Shown here piece after piece: positions 32,698 through 40,638 of a stretch of DNA of 64,000 nucleotides. Position 1 is the stretch's first letter, and every line of letters begins with the position of its first letter. Made by a program: the position numbers and the translations under genes. The stretch is taken from NCBI RefSeq assembly GCF_003574445.1, contig NZ_KZ984549.1, forward strand, positions 248,001 through 312,000. Reading direction: 5' to 3'. Origin of the DNA: Streptomyces sp. YIM 130001. GTDB taxonomy: Bacteria; Actinomycetota; Actinomycetes; Streptomycetales; Streptomycetaceae. A model generated the notes under the pieces. It ran no database searches, was not told the DNA's origin, and worked only from the letters and a program-made list of their open reading frames with translations.

Positions 32698-34692
32698 CTA
32701 CACCGCAGGCATGTACCGCTCGAACCAGTCCAACACCCGTGTCAGGAAGTCGATCTGCGCGGGATACGCCCGCACCCCGTGCCCCTCCTGCGGATAGATG
32801 ACCAGTCCCGACGGCACTCCCCGCGCGCGCAGGGCCTGGTGGAACTCCTGCGCCTGGCCGGGGGGTGTGCACGCGTCCAGCGCGCCGGCGACGTTCAGGC
32901 AGGGAGTGCGTGTCTTGCCGGCATGCAGGACGGGGCTGCGGGTGTGTGCCCGGGTGCCGGGCTGCTCCGGGTCGGCGTCGAGGAAGCGGTTGCCCCACGC
33001 GGCGATGTTGCTCGTGAACGACTGGCTGTACCAGTCGGTCACCGGGGCGAGGGGGACGGCCGCGGCGAAACGAGTGTCCTGGGTGACGAGCCAGGAGGAC
33101 ATGAAGCCGCCGTAACTCCTGCCGATGAGGCCGATCCTGGCGGGGTCGGCGATGCCCCGTTCGACCAGGGCGTCGATGCCGGACAGGTAGTCGTGGGTGT
33201 CGGCGCCGCCCATGTCGCCGACGACCGCGCCGGCGAACGACTGCCCGCGGCCGCTGCTGCCACGCGGGTTGGGGTTCAACACCGCGTATCCCCGGGACAC
33301 CAGGAGCGGCACCCACGGGTACGACATCGACCAGGTGTCGCGGAATCCCCAGACGGGGCCGCCGTGGATGTTCACGACGAGCGGGAAGGGACCGTCGCCC
33401 GCGGGCTTGCACACGATGCCCTCGATCTCCGTGCCGTCGGGCGCGCTCCAGGAGAGCGCCTGCGCCGAACCGGCCACCGAGCGCAGGTAGTCGGTGCCGG
33501 GGTCGGCCACGGACGCCAGCACCTGGTCGCCGTCTGCCGCGGTCAACACCAGCTGCTGCGGGAGCTCGTAGGACTCCTGGATGGTCAACACCCTTCCGTC
33601 GGCGGTGAATGAGCCGTCGGGGTGGAAGGTGGTGCCGCCGCAGGACTTGGCGGTGGACAGGGCCTCGGTCACGCGCCCGTCGCCGGTGCGGACGACGCCG
33701 GCGACGGAGTCCAGGTGTCGCACCCCGACGTACCCGAGGCGCCCGGCGTCGATCCACTCGAGCCGGGTGACATCGGTGCCCGCGGTGTCGATCCGCCGTA
33801 CCGCACCGGAATCGGCGTCGACGAGCAGCAGGTCACCGGCCACCAACCAGCGGTCACTGCAGACCGCTTCGGCTACCGACAGCCACCGGCCGTCGGGCGA
33901 GCCCGTCGGCAGCCCGAGCTGGACCTCGCTGTCCAGTACGGTCCGGACCGCTCCATCCAGGCCGATGAGGCTGAGGACGGCGCCGTACCAGTCGTCCTCG
34001 CCCGGGGAGTCGGAGGTGATCGCGGCGATACGGTCCGGCCCGCACCAGCCGGCTTCCCAGCAGTTGAGGCCCTGCGGCGACACGCGCTCGAGGGCACCTG
34101 TCGCCACGGTGTACGACCACAGGCTGCGCCAGGCCTCGTCGGCGACGTCGCCGTCGACCTTGGGGAACCACGCAGGCGCCCCGCCGCCACTCCCCCGGTT
34201 GGTGCCCGACCCCTGTCCGCCGGACAGGTCCGCGCCGAGGCCGGCGACGCCGAGCAGGATCCGCCGGCCGTCCGGCGACCAGTGCAGGTACTCGACCGTC
34301 CCCGGCACGGCGGGCGCCCGCTCCGCCTCCCCCAGCGTGCCGTCCACCAGGAGGTACAGCTGGTACACGCCGTCCTCGCCGCGGTCTGACAGGAACGCCA
34401 GCGTCCGCCCGTCCGGCGAGAACCGTCCCGACCGGGCCGAACCGCCACCCGTCGACACGGGCCGGAACCGGCCGTCCACCGCGGTGTACACAGCGGTTCT
34501 CGGCGCACCTTCGAGGTCGGCCATGACGTCCGCGGTCACCACGGCGCTCGCTCCGTCGTACGACACTTGCGCCTCACGGATGTTCATCGGCCGGCCGAAT
34601 CCCGGCCCGTGCAGCGCACGGAGGTACTCGAGAACCTTCCGGTACTGCGTCGTCGCCCTCAGATCTGCCGGCAAAGCGCTCCCCTTCCCCAT
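32698..34692 (-). CDS. S9-family serine peptidase (prolyl-oligopeptidase/acylaminoacyl-peptidase type)
   Basis: 664 aa. The first 400 residues are WD40-like/beta-propeller repeats (SGRFSPDGRTLAFLSDRGED, WSPDGRRILLGVAG). The C-terminal alpha/beta-hydrolase domain holds the nucleophile in GRSYGGF, an acidic residue in AGALDACTPP and the His in QEGHGVR. The oxyanion HGGP motif (VVNIHGGPVWGF) is present. There is no signal peptide, so a cytoplasmic oligopeptidase is expected. Monocistronic. The start at the first in-frame ATG has no clear ribosome site. Confidence 0.9.
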   Translation of the reverse strand: MGKGSALPADLRATTQYRKVLEYLRALHGPGFGRPMNIREAQVSYDGASAVVTADVMADLEGAPRTAVYTAVDGRFRPVSTGGGSARSGRFSPDGRTLAFLSDRGEDGVYQLYLLVDGTLGEAERAPAVPGTVEYLHWSPDGRRILLGVAGLGADLSGGQGSGTNRGSGGGAPAWFPKVDGDVADEAWRSLWSYTVATGALERVSPQGLNCWEAGWCGPDRIAAITSDSPGEDDWYGAVLSLIGLDGAVRTVLDSEVQLGLPTGSPDGRWLSVAEAVCSDRWLVAGDLLLVDADSGAVRRIDTAGTDVTRLEWIDAGRLGYVGVRHLDSVAGVVRTGDGRVTEALSTAKSCGGTTFHPDGSFTADGRVLTIQESYELPQQLVLTAADGDQVLASVADPGTDYLRSVAGSAQALSWSAPDGTEIEGIVCKPAGDGPFPLVVNIHGGPVWGFRDTWSMSYPWVPLLVSRGYAVLNPNPRGSSGRGQSFAGAVVGDMGGADTHDYLSGIDALVERGIADPARIGLIGRSYGGFMSSWLVTQDTRFAAAVPLAPVTDWYSQSFTSNIAAWGNRFLDADPEQPGTRAHTRSPVLHAGKTRTPCLNVAGALDACTPPGQAQEFHQALRARGVPSGLVIYPQEGHGVRAYPAQIDFLTRVLDWFERYMPAV

Positions 34693-34822
34693 CGTGGCCG
34701 TGCCGGGGTGGAGACCGGCACCACGTCCAGCCTGCCGGTTCGGTCCGAACCGGCGCGACCGTCAGGTGTCGGTCTTCCGCGCGCACCCGCACGACGGACG
34801 ATGTCCACCGGCGCCCGCGCAC

Positions 34823-35392
34823 CTACCGTCCGGACACCCCGGAGCGAGAACGGTCGGACCACAGCCCCCAGGTCTGCAGCACGTACGGCCTGCCCTTCTC
34901 CTCCCCCGCGATCAGTGGCACGTCGAGCAGCCGGAAACCGGCCTTCGCGGCCACGGCGGCGCTCGCGGCGTTCTCGGCCTCCAGTTCCAGAATCACGTGT
35001 TCCACGCCGAGTTGGCCGAAGGCGTACGCGGCCATCACACGCACCGCCCGCGCGGCCAGGCCCTGACCGCGGTGCGCGGGGCCGATCACATAGCCGATCT
35101 CGGTGCCCTCGGGGGCGCGCCGCAGCATGACCTCGCCGAGCGGCTCCCCGCCGTCCGCGGTGATGGCGAGCAGGACGGTCGAGCCCTCCGCGCGCATTTT
35201 CCGTCCCCGGTCCAGGCGGGCGCGGGCCGCCGCCGCGTCGAAGGGCGAGACGATCGGTGTCCAGTGCGCGATGTCGGGGTGGTCGAAGAGGTCCGGCATC
35301 GCGGCCAGGTCTGCTTCCGTCCAGTCGCGCAGGACGAGCCCTTCTCCCGCGAGTTCGATCCGTTCGGGAAACGACGACGTGGTGCTGCCCAT
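34823..35392 (-). CDS. GNAT-family N-acetyltransferase
   Basis: 189 aa from ATG 35392 with GGGAGGG upstream. The RimJ/L-type pattern is clear: LVLRDWTEADLAAMPDLFDH at the start, EIGYVIGPAHRGQGLAARAV for the acetyl-CoA loop, then VEHVILELEAENAASAAVAA and KAGFRLLD. Substrate unknown; N-terminal or small-molecule acetylation are the family options. Stands alone, 130 bp from the S9 peptidase. Confidence 0.88.
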   Translation of the reverse strand: MGSTTSSFPERIELAGEGLVLRDWTEADLAAMPDLFDHPDIAHWTPIVSPFDAAAARARLDRGRKMRAEGSTVLLAITADGGEPLGEVMLRRAPEGTEIGYVIGPAHRGQGLAARAVRVMAAYAFGQLGVEHVILELEAENAASAAVAAKAGFRLLDVPLIAGEEKGRPYVLQTWGLWSDRSRSGVSGR

Positions 35393-35698
35393 GGTGAGAC
35401 CCTCCCTGGCCGGTGAACGGGCAGCGTAGCCAGTCCACCGCGGGCTCGCTCCGGCACATCCGGGGTAGCCGCCCACCGTGCCCGAAAGCCCTCGCTCGCG
35501 TGGGAAGTGTGTCCGTACTGGGCGACTTGTGTCCGAGTCGTGCCCGTGCGTCTCATGATCACGTCGACTGTGTCATCACCTCGTAACCGCGCTTCCCCCG
35601 TGATCGTCTCGTGGGTCAGGATGTTGATCGACCGAGCACACAGCACAGTCCGTTCGTTGAATCGGCCGGGCTTGCGCACGACCGGGGGGAACGACTCC
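35393..35698. other. 306-bp intergenic region before the repeat lipoprotein
   Basis: Divergent region between the GNAT and lipoprotein genes. I found no clear promoter hexamers, dyads or ORF; frames that cross it are extensions of the lipoprotein frame without a ribosome site. Confidence 0.5.
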
Positions 35699-36496
35699 AT
35701 GCTTCGCAGCCACCGCCGTAAGACCGTCCTGACCGCCGCCGCCCTGATGGCGACGACCGCGCTGCTCACGTCCTGTCAGGGAGGCGACTCCGGCAGCAAG
35801 AAGTCGAGCGGCTCCGGATCGTCGGCCTCCGACTCGGACGCCAAGGGGAAGTCCGACGACGACAAGGGCGGCGCCGACGGCACCGAGGCGCAGTCCGGGA
35901 ACGGCTCGGGGGGCGGGTCCGGCGGCAAGGCGGGCGGCAAGGCCGTGACGGGTACGTGGTTCGGGAACGTCGCCTACCTGGCGCCGGGCAAGTACACCGT
36001 CACGGACATGAAGGACACCAAGCAGGCGTTCTTCACCTCGACGGACACCGACATCCAGGGCGCGGGCAAGATCTGCGGTGACGCGGAGGGCCAGGCGGCG
36101 ACGCCGTGCACGGAGGACCAGCTCGAGGCAGCGTCCAAGAAGGGCGTGAGCGCGACCGTCAAGATCAAGAACGGCACCGCGGTCAGCATCGTCGAGGACC
36201 ACTCCAGCAGCGGTGGTGGCGACGGCGGCGGCGAGAACGGGTCCGGCACCTGGTCCGGAGACCTCGGCTACATGGCCCCGGGCAAGTACAGCATCGCGGA
36301 CGAGAAGGGCGCCAAGCGCGCCTTCTTCACCTCCACCAGCACGGACATCAACGGTGCCGGCTGGATCTGCGGCGACGCGAGCGACATCACGCCCTGCACC
36401 GAGGACCAGCTCGAAGCGGCCGCCAAGAAGGGCGTCGCCGTGGTCGTCAAGATCGCCAAGGGCGTCGCCGTCACCATCGACGAGGAGCACAACTGA
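35699..36496 (+). CDS. Lipoprotein with two tandem copies of a small Gly/Tyr domain
   Basis: 265 aa from ATG 35699 after GGGGGGAACG. Signal peptide with lipobox LLTSC (Cys27). A Ser/Gly/Asp-rich linker (about 28-82) leads to two homologous 80-residue units. Unit 1 starts GTWFGNVAYLAPGKYTV and unit 2 GTWSGDLGYMAPGKYSI. Both share AFFTST(S/D)TDI, AG-ICGDA, PCTEDQLEAA and a Lys-rich KKGV-VKI strand; each has two cysteines that may pair. The function is not recognised. It is an exported, membrane-tethered duplicate-domain protein, possibly cell-wall binding. Two terminator hairpins follow. Confidence 0.75.
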   Translation: MLRSHRRKTVLTAAALMATTALLTSCQGGDSGSKKSSGSGSSASDSDAKGKSDDDKGGADGTEAQSGNGSGGGSGGKAGGKAVTGTWFGNVAYLAPGKYTVTDMKDTKQAFFTSTDTDIQGAGKICGDAEGQAATPCTEDQLEAASKKGVSATVKIKNGTAVSIVEDHSSSGGGDGGGENGSGTWSGDLGYMAPGKYSIADEKGAKRAFFTSTSTDINGAGWICGDASDITPCTEDQLEAAAKKGVAVVVKIAKGVAVTIDEEHN

Positions 36497-36565
36497 GCCG
36501 TCGGGCCACAACCGAGTCTCGGCGGGCGACCACCGTCGACGAGCGGTGAACTGAGTTCCGCGGGC

Positions 36566-36590
36566 GGGCTCGGCCGACAGGGCCGAGCCC
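36566..36590 (+). terminator. Terminator hairpin 1 after the lipoprotein gene
   Basis: GGGCTCGGCC and GGCCGAGCCC form a perfect 10-bp stem around a 5-base loop, 70 bp after the lipoprotein stop. Confidence 0.75.
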
Positions 36591-36615
36591 GATCTCGCAC
36601 CCTCTCCCCGTGAAT

Positions 36616-36653
36616 CAGCGCGCGGACCGTCTTCGCAGACGGTCCGCGCGCTG
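36616..36653. terminator. Terminator hairpin 2, convergent with the TetR gene
   Basis: CAGCGCGCGGACCGTCT pairs perfectly (17 bp) with its complement across the loop TCGC and is followed by a short GTTGTGCT tail. It lies between the lipoprotein and the convergent TetR gene and probably serves both directions. Confidence 0.85.
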
Positions 36654-36698
36654 TTGTGCTGCGGCGGGGCCGGGCCCGCTCGCGGCGACCCGGGACGC

Positions 36699-37283
36699 TC
36701 AGGCCGGACGCGCTTGCAGGATGCCTTCGACGCCGTCCAGGAAGGTCCCGGAGACGAGCTCCGGATCGAAGAGGCAGCCGGCCGCCATGGCGCCGTCCCG
36801 CAGCATCACGAGATGCCGGCCGGCCGCGTCGGCGGGCTCATGGCCGGCCTGTCCGAGCAGCTCCGTGACGGTGTCGAGGAACCATTCGCGGTGGGCCAGG
36901 ACCGTGCGGTGGATCGGGTGGGCGGGGTCGGGGTATTCGGCGACGGCGTTGAGGAACGCGCATCCGCGGAAGCCGGGAGACTTGATGCCGTCGACGATGG
37001 ACCGGGCGACGGCCCGGACGCGGTCGGAGCCCGATTCGCCGCTCGACTCCGCGGCCGCGACCTGTGCGCGGATTCCTCGGTCGGCCTGGTCGAGATAGGC
37101 GAGGACGAGCTCCTCCTTGCCCGCAAAGTGCCGGTACAGCGTCGCCCGGGTGACCTGCGCCTCCGCGATGATCCGGTCGACGCCGACGGAGTGGATCCCC
37201 TCCGCGTAGAAGATTCTCGTCGCCGTGCTCAGCAGCCTGGCTCGCGCTTCGGACGTGCTGCCGTTTTCTGTGCCCCGACTCAT
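36699..37283 (-). CDS. TetR-family repressor of the adjacent membrane-protein gene
   Basis: 194 aa from ATG 37283. The helix-turn-helix is HSVGVDRIIAEAQVTRATLYRHF (about residues 28-50). The C-terminal domain is of the TetR_C type (GCAFLNAVAEYPDPAHP), with a cysteine that might be a sensor residue. No ribosome site is visible; TACGCT ends seven bases before the ATG, so the mRNA may be leaderless. A 20-bp operator sequence is repeated in inverted orientation between this gene and the divergent membrane-protein gene, making mutual regulation very likely. Confidence 0.88.
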   Translation of the reverse strand: MSRGTENGSTSEARARLLSTATRIFYAEGIHSVGVDRIIAEAQVTRATLYRHFAGKEELVLAYLDQADRGIRAQVAAAESSGESGSDRVRAVARSIVDGIKSPGFRGCAFLNAVAEYPDPAHPIHRTVLAHREWFLDTVTELLGQAGHEPADAAGRHLVMLRDGAMAAGCLFDPELVSGTFLDGVEGILQARPA

Positions 37284-37305
37284 GGACCCGAGCGTACCAA
37301 ACCCG

Positions 37306-37325
37306 CGAGGGAGAACGTTCGGTCT
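37306..37325 (-). promoter_or_regulatory. TetR operator copy A
   Basis: CGAGGGAGAACGTTCGGTCT, the exact reverse complement of copy B at 37361-37380. The centre GAACGTTC is itself palindromic, as expected for a TetR dimer site. Its right end touches the TTGACA -35 box and it lies just upstream of the TetR start. Confidence 0.85.
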
Positions 37326-37353
37326 TGACATCCGTCGAGCAGAACCTTTAGAT
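37325..37353 (+). promoter_or_regulatory. Consensus promoter for the membrane-protein gene
   Basis: Perfect -35 TTGACA (37325-37330), 17-base spacer, -10 TTAGAT (37348-37353). It sits exactly between the two operator copies, with the start point expected near 37360, at the edge of copy B. Confidence 0.85.
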
Positions 37354-37360
37354 GATGACG

Positions 37361-37380
37361 AGACCGAACGTTCTCCCTCG
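37361..37380 (+). promoter_or_regulatory. TetR operator copy B
   Basis: AGACCGAACGTTCTCCCTCG, inverted identical copy of site A, separated from it by 35 bp. Located at or just after the predicted transcription start of the membrane-protein gene. Confidence 0.85.
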
Positions 37381-37428
37381 GCGAGACGACCCTCACGTCA
37401 CGGTCCGCCGTCACCGGAAGGCATCCCC

Positions 37429-37992
37429 ATGGACACCCTCATCAGCACCACCGCTCCCACCAGCGTCCCCGTGGCACTGCGCAAGCTGTACTTCTACCGC
37501 TTCGCCTTCGCCGCCGTATGGGCCGCGCTGCTGTTCGCGACCGCCGACACCCTGGGTCCGCTGACCGCCACCCTGCTGGTGATCTACCCGTTGTTCGACG
37601 TGGCGTGCGCCGTCGTCGACGTCCGCTCCGCGAACGCGAGCGGCGGACCGGCCCGCGGCCTGTACGTGAACATCGCACTCAGCACCCTGGCCGGCATCGG
37701 CCTGGCCGTCGCCGCCACGTCCGGCATCCCGGCGGTGCTGCGTGTCTGGGGGATCTGGGCCGTCACCGCCGGCATCGTGCAGCTCGTCGTCGGGGCGAGC
37801 CGGCGCCGGCTCGGTGGCCAGTGGGCGATGATCGCGAGCGGCGGCATCTCCACGCTCGCCGGAGCATCGTTCGTCGCGCAGGCCGGCGCGGAGTCCCCCA
37901 CGCTGGGCAGCCTGGCCGGCTACGCCTTCCTCGGCGGCGTCTTCTTCCTCGTCTCCGCCCTGCGCATCAAGCCCTCAGGTCAGCACGCGTGA
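37429..37992 (+). CDS. DUF308-like six-helix membrane protein
   Basis: 187 aa from ATG 37429 with GGAAGG upstream. Five to six hydrophobic helices can be placed (YRFAFAAVWAALLFATADTL, LTATLLVIYPLFDVACAVVD, then VNIALSTLAGIGLAVAATSG and others), with a basic GASRRRLGGQW loop. The family resembles the HdeD/DUF308 group of acid- or stress-related membrane proteins, none with a known mechanism. It is driven by a near-perfect promoter under double TetR operator control, so it is probably induced by the TetR ligand. A terminator follows. Confidence 0.78.
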   Translation: MDTLISTTAPTSVPVALRKLYFYRFAFAAVWAALLFATADTLGPLTATLLVIYPLFDVACAVVDVRSANASGGPARGLYVNIALSTLAGIGLAVAATSGIPAVLRVWGIWAVTAGIVQLVVGASRRRLGGQWAMIASGGISTLAGASFVAQAGAESPTLGSLAGYAFLGGVFFLVSALRIKPSGQHA

Positions 37993-38018
37993 CCACGCCC
38001 TTTCGCACCCCACACGGA

Positions 38019-38049
38019 CCCGACCGGTGTTTCCCCTGCACCGGTCGGG
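38019..38049 (+). terminator. Terminator after the DUF308-like gene
   Basis: CCCGACCGGTG and CACCGGTCGGG form a perfect 11-bp stem with a 9-base loop, 26 bp after the stop codon. Confidence 0.75.
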
Positions 38050-38191
38050 CCCGTGGCTTTCGACAGGTCAGGGGCGGAGGCCGCTCGAATGGCGGCGCCC
38101 GTCCGACAGTCTCCCGAGGCGCGAGGACCCACTCCGGATTCTCACCCCGGCGGCCCAGCAGCCTTCCTCACCGACGGGGTACTCGACCGCC

Positions 38192-38440
38192 ATGCACACC
38201 TACAGCTCAGCCACCGTCCTGGCCGCCTCGGGCGCCGCCTCGTTGATCATCGTCCTCGTCGGCGTCGTCGTGGTCCTCGGTCTCATCGCCATGTTCGCCG
38301 CCGGGCGACGACGTGACGCACGCCGTGCCGAGCGGAGCACCAACGCCGACGGCACCGACCCGGTCAGCGGCGAGGCCCAGCGCGGCACCACCTGGCAGAC
38401 CCCCGACGACGACCCCGACCAGGGCAATCCCCATCCCTGA
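38192..38440 (+). CDS. Small single-helix membrane protein (DUF6479-like)
   Basis: 82 aa from ATG 38192. One long membrane helix (about residues 14-37, ASLIIVLVGVVVVLGLIAMF) is followed by a basic AAGRRRDARRAER stretch and an acidic, Pro-rich cytoplasmic tail ending DDDPDQGNPHP. Many Streptomyces genomes carry such short helix-plus-tail proteins. No function is known. No strong ribosome site was seen, so the start is tentative. Confidence 0.6.
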   Translation: MHTYSSATVLAASGAASLIIVLVGVVVVLGLIAMFAAGRRRDARRAERSTNADGTDPVSGEAQRGTTWQTPDDDPDQGNPHP

Positions 38441-38451
38441 CCTCGTTGCCC

Positions 38452-39540
38452 TCACCCCCGGGTCTTCGCGGCGCAGTCCGTGACCAGACTGCGCAGGCTG
38501 CCCGTGCGCTGCAGCAGGTCGCGTTGCACGCGCGCTCCGGTCCCCCGCCGCCGCAGTTCCGTCAGCGCGGCTCGGGCCGACGCGAGGTCGCCGTGGTCCC
38601 CCAACGCGTCGCGTACGTGCGCGAGCAGGGCCTGCACCACGTCCTCGGCCGGCTCGGGCCGCATCGTGTGCGGGTGCAGGAGCCGGTCCTCGAGGCCCGT
38701 TCTGCCGGCCTGCCACGCCGCCATGCGCAGGACCGCCGATCCGAAGGGTGCGGGTTCGCCTCCCGAGCGCCACTCGCGTGCCGCGGTCTCGACGAGGCCG
38801 CGTACGAGGGTGGCGAGGAGGACCGTGTCGGACGGGTCCAGGCATACGTCGGCGACTCTGATCTCGACGGTGGGATACCGGTGGGAGAGCCGGGCGTCGA
38901 AGTAGATCATCCCTCTGTCCCGCAGGACTTCGGTGTCGAGCAGGGCCTGGACCCGCTCGTGGTAGCGGTCGGCCGAGCCGTAGAGATCGGCCGGTCCCGA
39001 GGACGGCCAGCGGCCCCAGACCATGCTCCGATAGCTGCTGTAGGAGGAGTCGCGGCCCTGCCAGAACGGCGAGTTGCTGCTCAGGGCGAGGAGTACGGAG
39101 AGCCAGGGCCGCAGCCGGTCGAGTACGGCGACTCCTTCCTCGTCCGACTCCACCGATACGTGGACGTGGCAGCCGCAGGTGAGCTGCTCCTCCGTGGTCA
39201 GACCGAAGCGTTCCGCGAGCCACCGGTGCCGTTCGCCGGTCCCGATCGAGGGACTGACCGGGAGCGGGGACGTTCCGAGGGCTGCGACGGCTGCCCCGAG
39301 ATCACCGGCGCTTCTGGCGGCCTCCGCTCGCCACCGGCGGATCTCGCGCGCGAGTTCTGTCATGTCGCTCTGTGGGGCGGTGGCGAACTCGAGCTGTTCA
39401 CGGTGGAGTTCGGGATCGAAGGGCGAGTCGCCCGCACCCCGGCGCTCCGTCAGGGCCAGGACCGCCGTGGACAATGCCTGCGGCTCACCGCTCTCCGCGT
39501 CGACGAGCAGCAGCTCCTCCTCCACACCGACGGTGCGCAT
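38452..39540 (-). CDS. YbdK-type carboxylate-amine ligase (glutamate-cysteine ligase 2 family)
   Basis: 362 aa from ATG 39540, eight bases after GGGGGAGAG; an ATG at 39582 with GGAGG is also possible and would overlap-couple to the upstream gene. The family start MRTVGVEEELLLVD is clear, with GCHVHVSVES and later AREWRSGGEPAPFGSAV. Homologues have weak gamma-glutamylcysteine synthetase activity or unknown ligase activity. It directly follows a class II glutamine amidotransferase gene resembling EgtC. No EgtB, EgtD or EgtE gene lies nearby, so this is not a complete ergothioneine cluster. Confidence 0.88.
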   Translation of the reverse strand: MRTVGVEEELLLVDAESGEPQALSTAVLALTERRGAGDSPFDPELHREQLEFATAPQSDMTELAREIRRWRAEAARSAGDLGAAVAALGTSPLPVSPSIGTGERHRWLAERFGLTTEEQLTCGCHVHVSVESDEEGVAVLDRLRPWLSVLLALSSNSPFWQGRDSSYSSYRSMVWGRWPSSGPADLYGSADRYHERVQALLDTEVLRDRGMIYFDARLSHRYPTVEIRVADVCLDPSDTVLLATLVRGLVETAAREWRSGGEPAPFGSAVLRMAAWQAGRTGLEDRLLHPHTMRPEPAEDVVQALLAHVRDALGDHGDLASARAALTELRRRGTGARVQRDLLQRTGSLRSLVTDCAAKTRG

Positions 39541-39583
39541 GCCCTCTCCCCCGTCGGCGCGGTCTTCGGCGGACAACGGCATC

Positions 39584-40417
39584 TCAGGCCTCCACCGGAG
39601 CGAACGGCAGGAACTCGTCCGCTCCCGGCTGGACCACGCCGTAACTGCTCTCCGGGACCTCGTGCCACACGCCGGGCAGATCCCCCAGCGGCTCGGACAC
39701 GACCAGCCTGGTGTCCGGCGACACTCCGCGGAGGAAGTTCAGGTCGGGGTGCAGGGCGCGGATCGTGTCGGCGCGGCTGCTGTAGAAGAGCGACCGGGAG
39801 GCACGCAGGCTCGAATAGCGAAAGGTCCACAGGCGTTCGCCGTCCGAAACGGCGACCGTCATCTGGAGTGGATCCCGGACCCCTTCGCGGCGCCCGATCC
39901 GTTCCACTGTTCCGGCCATGCGCGCCACCGCTCCGGGGGCGTCCTGGTCGAGGCCGAGGGTGACCGCGAGATAGAACATCACCTCCGAGTCCGTGGACCC
40001 TTCCAACTGCGAGTACAGCGACGGGTCGATGGCCAGGGACAGGTCCCTGCGCAGGCGGTGGAAATCGGCGATCGCACCGTTGTGCATCCACATCCAGCGG
40101 CCGTGCCGGAAGGGGTGGCAGTTGGTCTGCTGCACCGCGGTGCCCGTCGAGGCGCGCACGTGGGCGAAGAACAGCGGGGAACGCACGTGTGCGGCGATCT
40201 CACGGAGGTTGCGGTTGTTCCAGGCCGGGCCGGTGTCCCTGATCACCGCGGGCTCTTGCGCCTCGGGCCCGTACCAGCCCACGCCGAACCCGTCGCCGTT
40301 CGTCGTCTCCACGCCCATGCGGGAATGCAGGCTCTGATCGATCAGTGAGTGCTCCGGCTTGTACAGCAGGTCGGCGAGCAGCACGGACGTTCCGGAGTAG
40401 GCGAGCCACCTGCACAT
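39584..40417 (-). CDS. Class II glutamine amidotransferase (EgtC-like)
   Basis: 277 aa beginning MCRWLAYSG; after Met removal Cys2 is the N-terminal nucleophile of the Ntn-hydrolase fold. Family motifs follow: NGDGFGVGWYG, HVRASTGTAVQQTNCHPF and the WMHNGAIADF oxyanion segment. EgtC removes gamma-glutamate in ergothioneine synthesis, and other members hydrolyse gamma-glutamyl amides. The neighbouring YbdK-type ligase, 43 bp downstream, suggests a make-and-remove gamma-glutamyl pair, which is inference. Start chosen because Cys must be second. Confidence 0.88.
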   Translation of the reverse strand: MCRWLAYSGTSVLLADLLYKPEHSLIDQSLHSRMGVETTNGDGFGVGWYGPEAQEPAVIRDTGPAWNNRNLREIAAHVRSPLFFAHVRASTGTAVQQTNCHPFRHGRWMWMHNGAIADFHRLRRDLSLAIDPSLYSQLEGSTDSEVMFYLAVTLGLDQDAPGAVARMAGTVERIGRREGVRDPLQMTVAVSDGERLWTFRYSSLRASRSLFYSSRADTIRALHPDLNFLRGVSPDTRLVVSEPLGDLPGVWHEVPESSYGVVQPGADEFLPFAPVEA

Positions 40418-40561
40418 CAGCGGGTCCTTCCCCGTACGTCACAGTGCGGGGCAGTTCGGTGGTCGGTCGGTGCGACCGCACGGGTTCGCGGCCCTTCGCT
40501 TCCACCGTACCGACTCCCTGCGGGGGCCGCTTCCTCCCGACGCCGCCTCCGCCGTCGCTGC

Positions 40562-40586
40562 GTTTAGACGGCAGTGCGCAGGGCAA
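40562..40586 (+). promoter_or_regulatory. Weak SigB-like promoter candidate before the FAD-Rieske gene
   Basis: GTTT, 15 bases, then GGGCAA. The -35 is ideal for a SigB-type promoter but the -10 lacks the T of GGGTAY. It lies about 55 bp before ATG 40639. Confidence 0.3.
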
Positions 40587-40638
40587 CCGGGGTGTCCTGG
40601 GACGGGGGTGGACGAGCGAGCGCTCCGAGGAGGACCGC

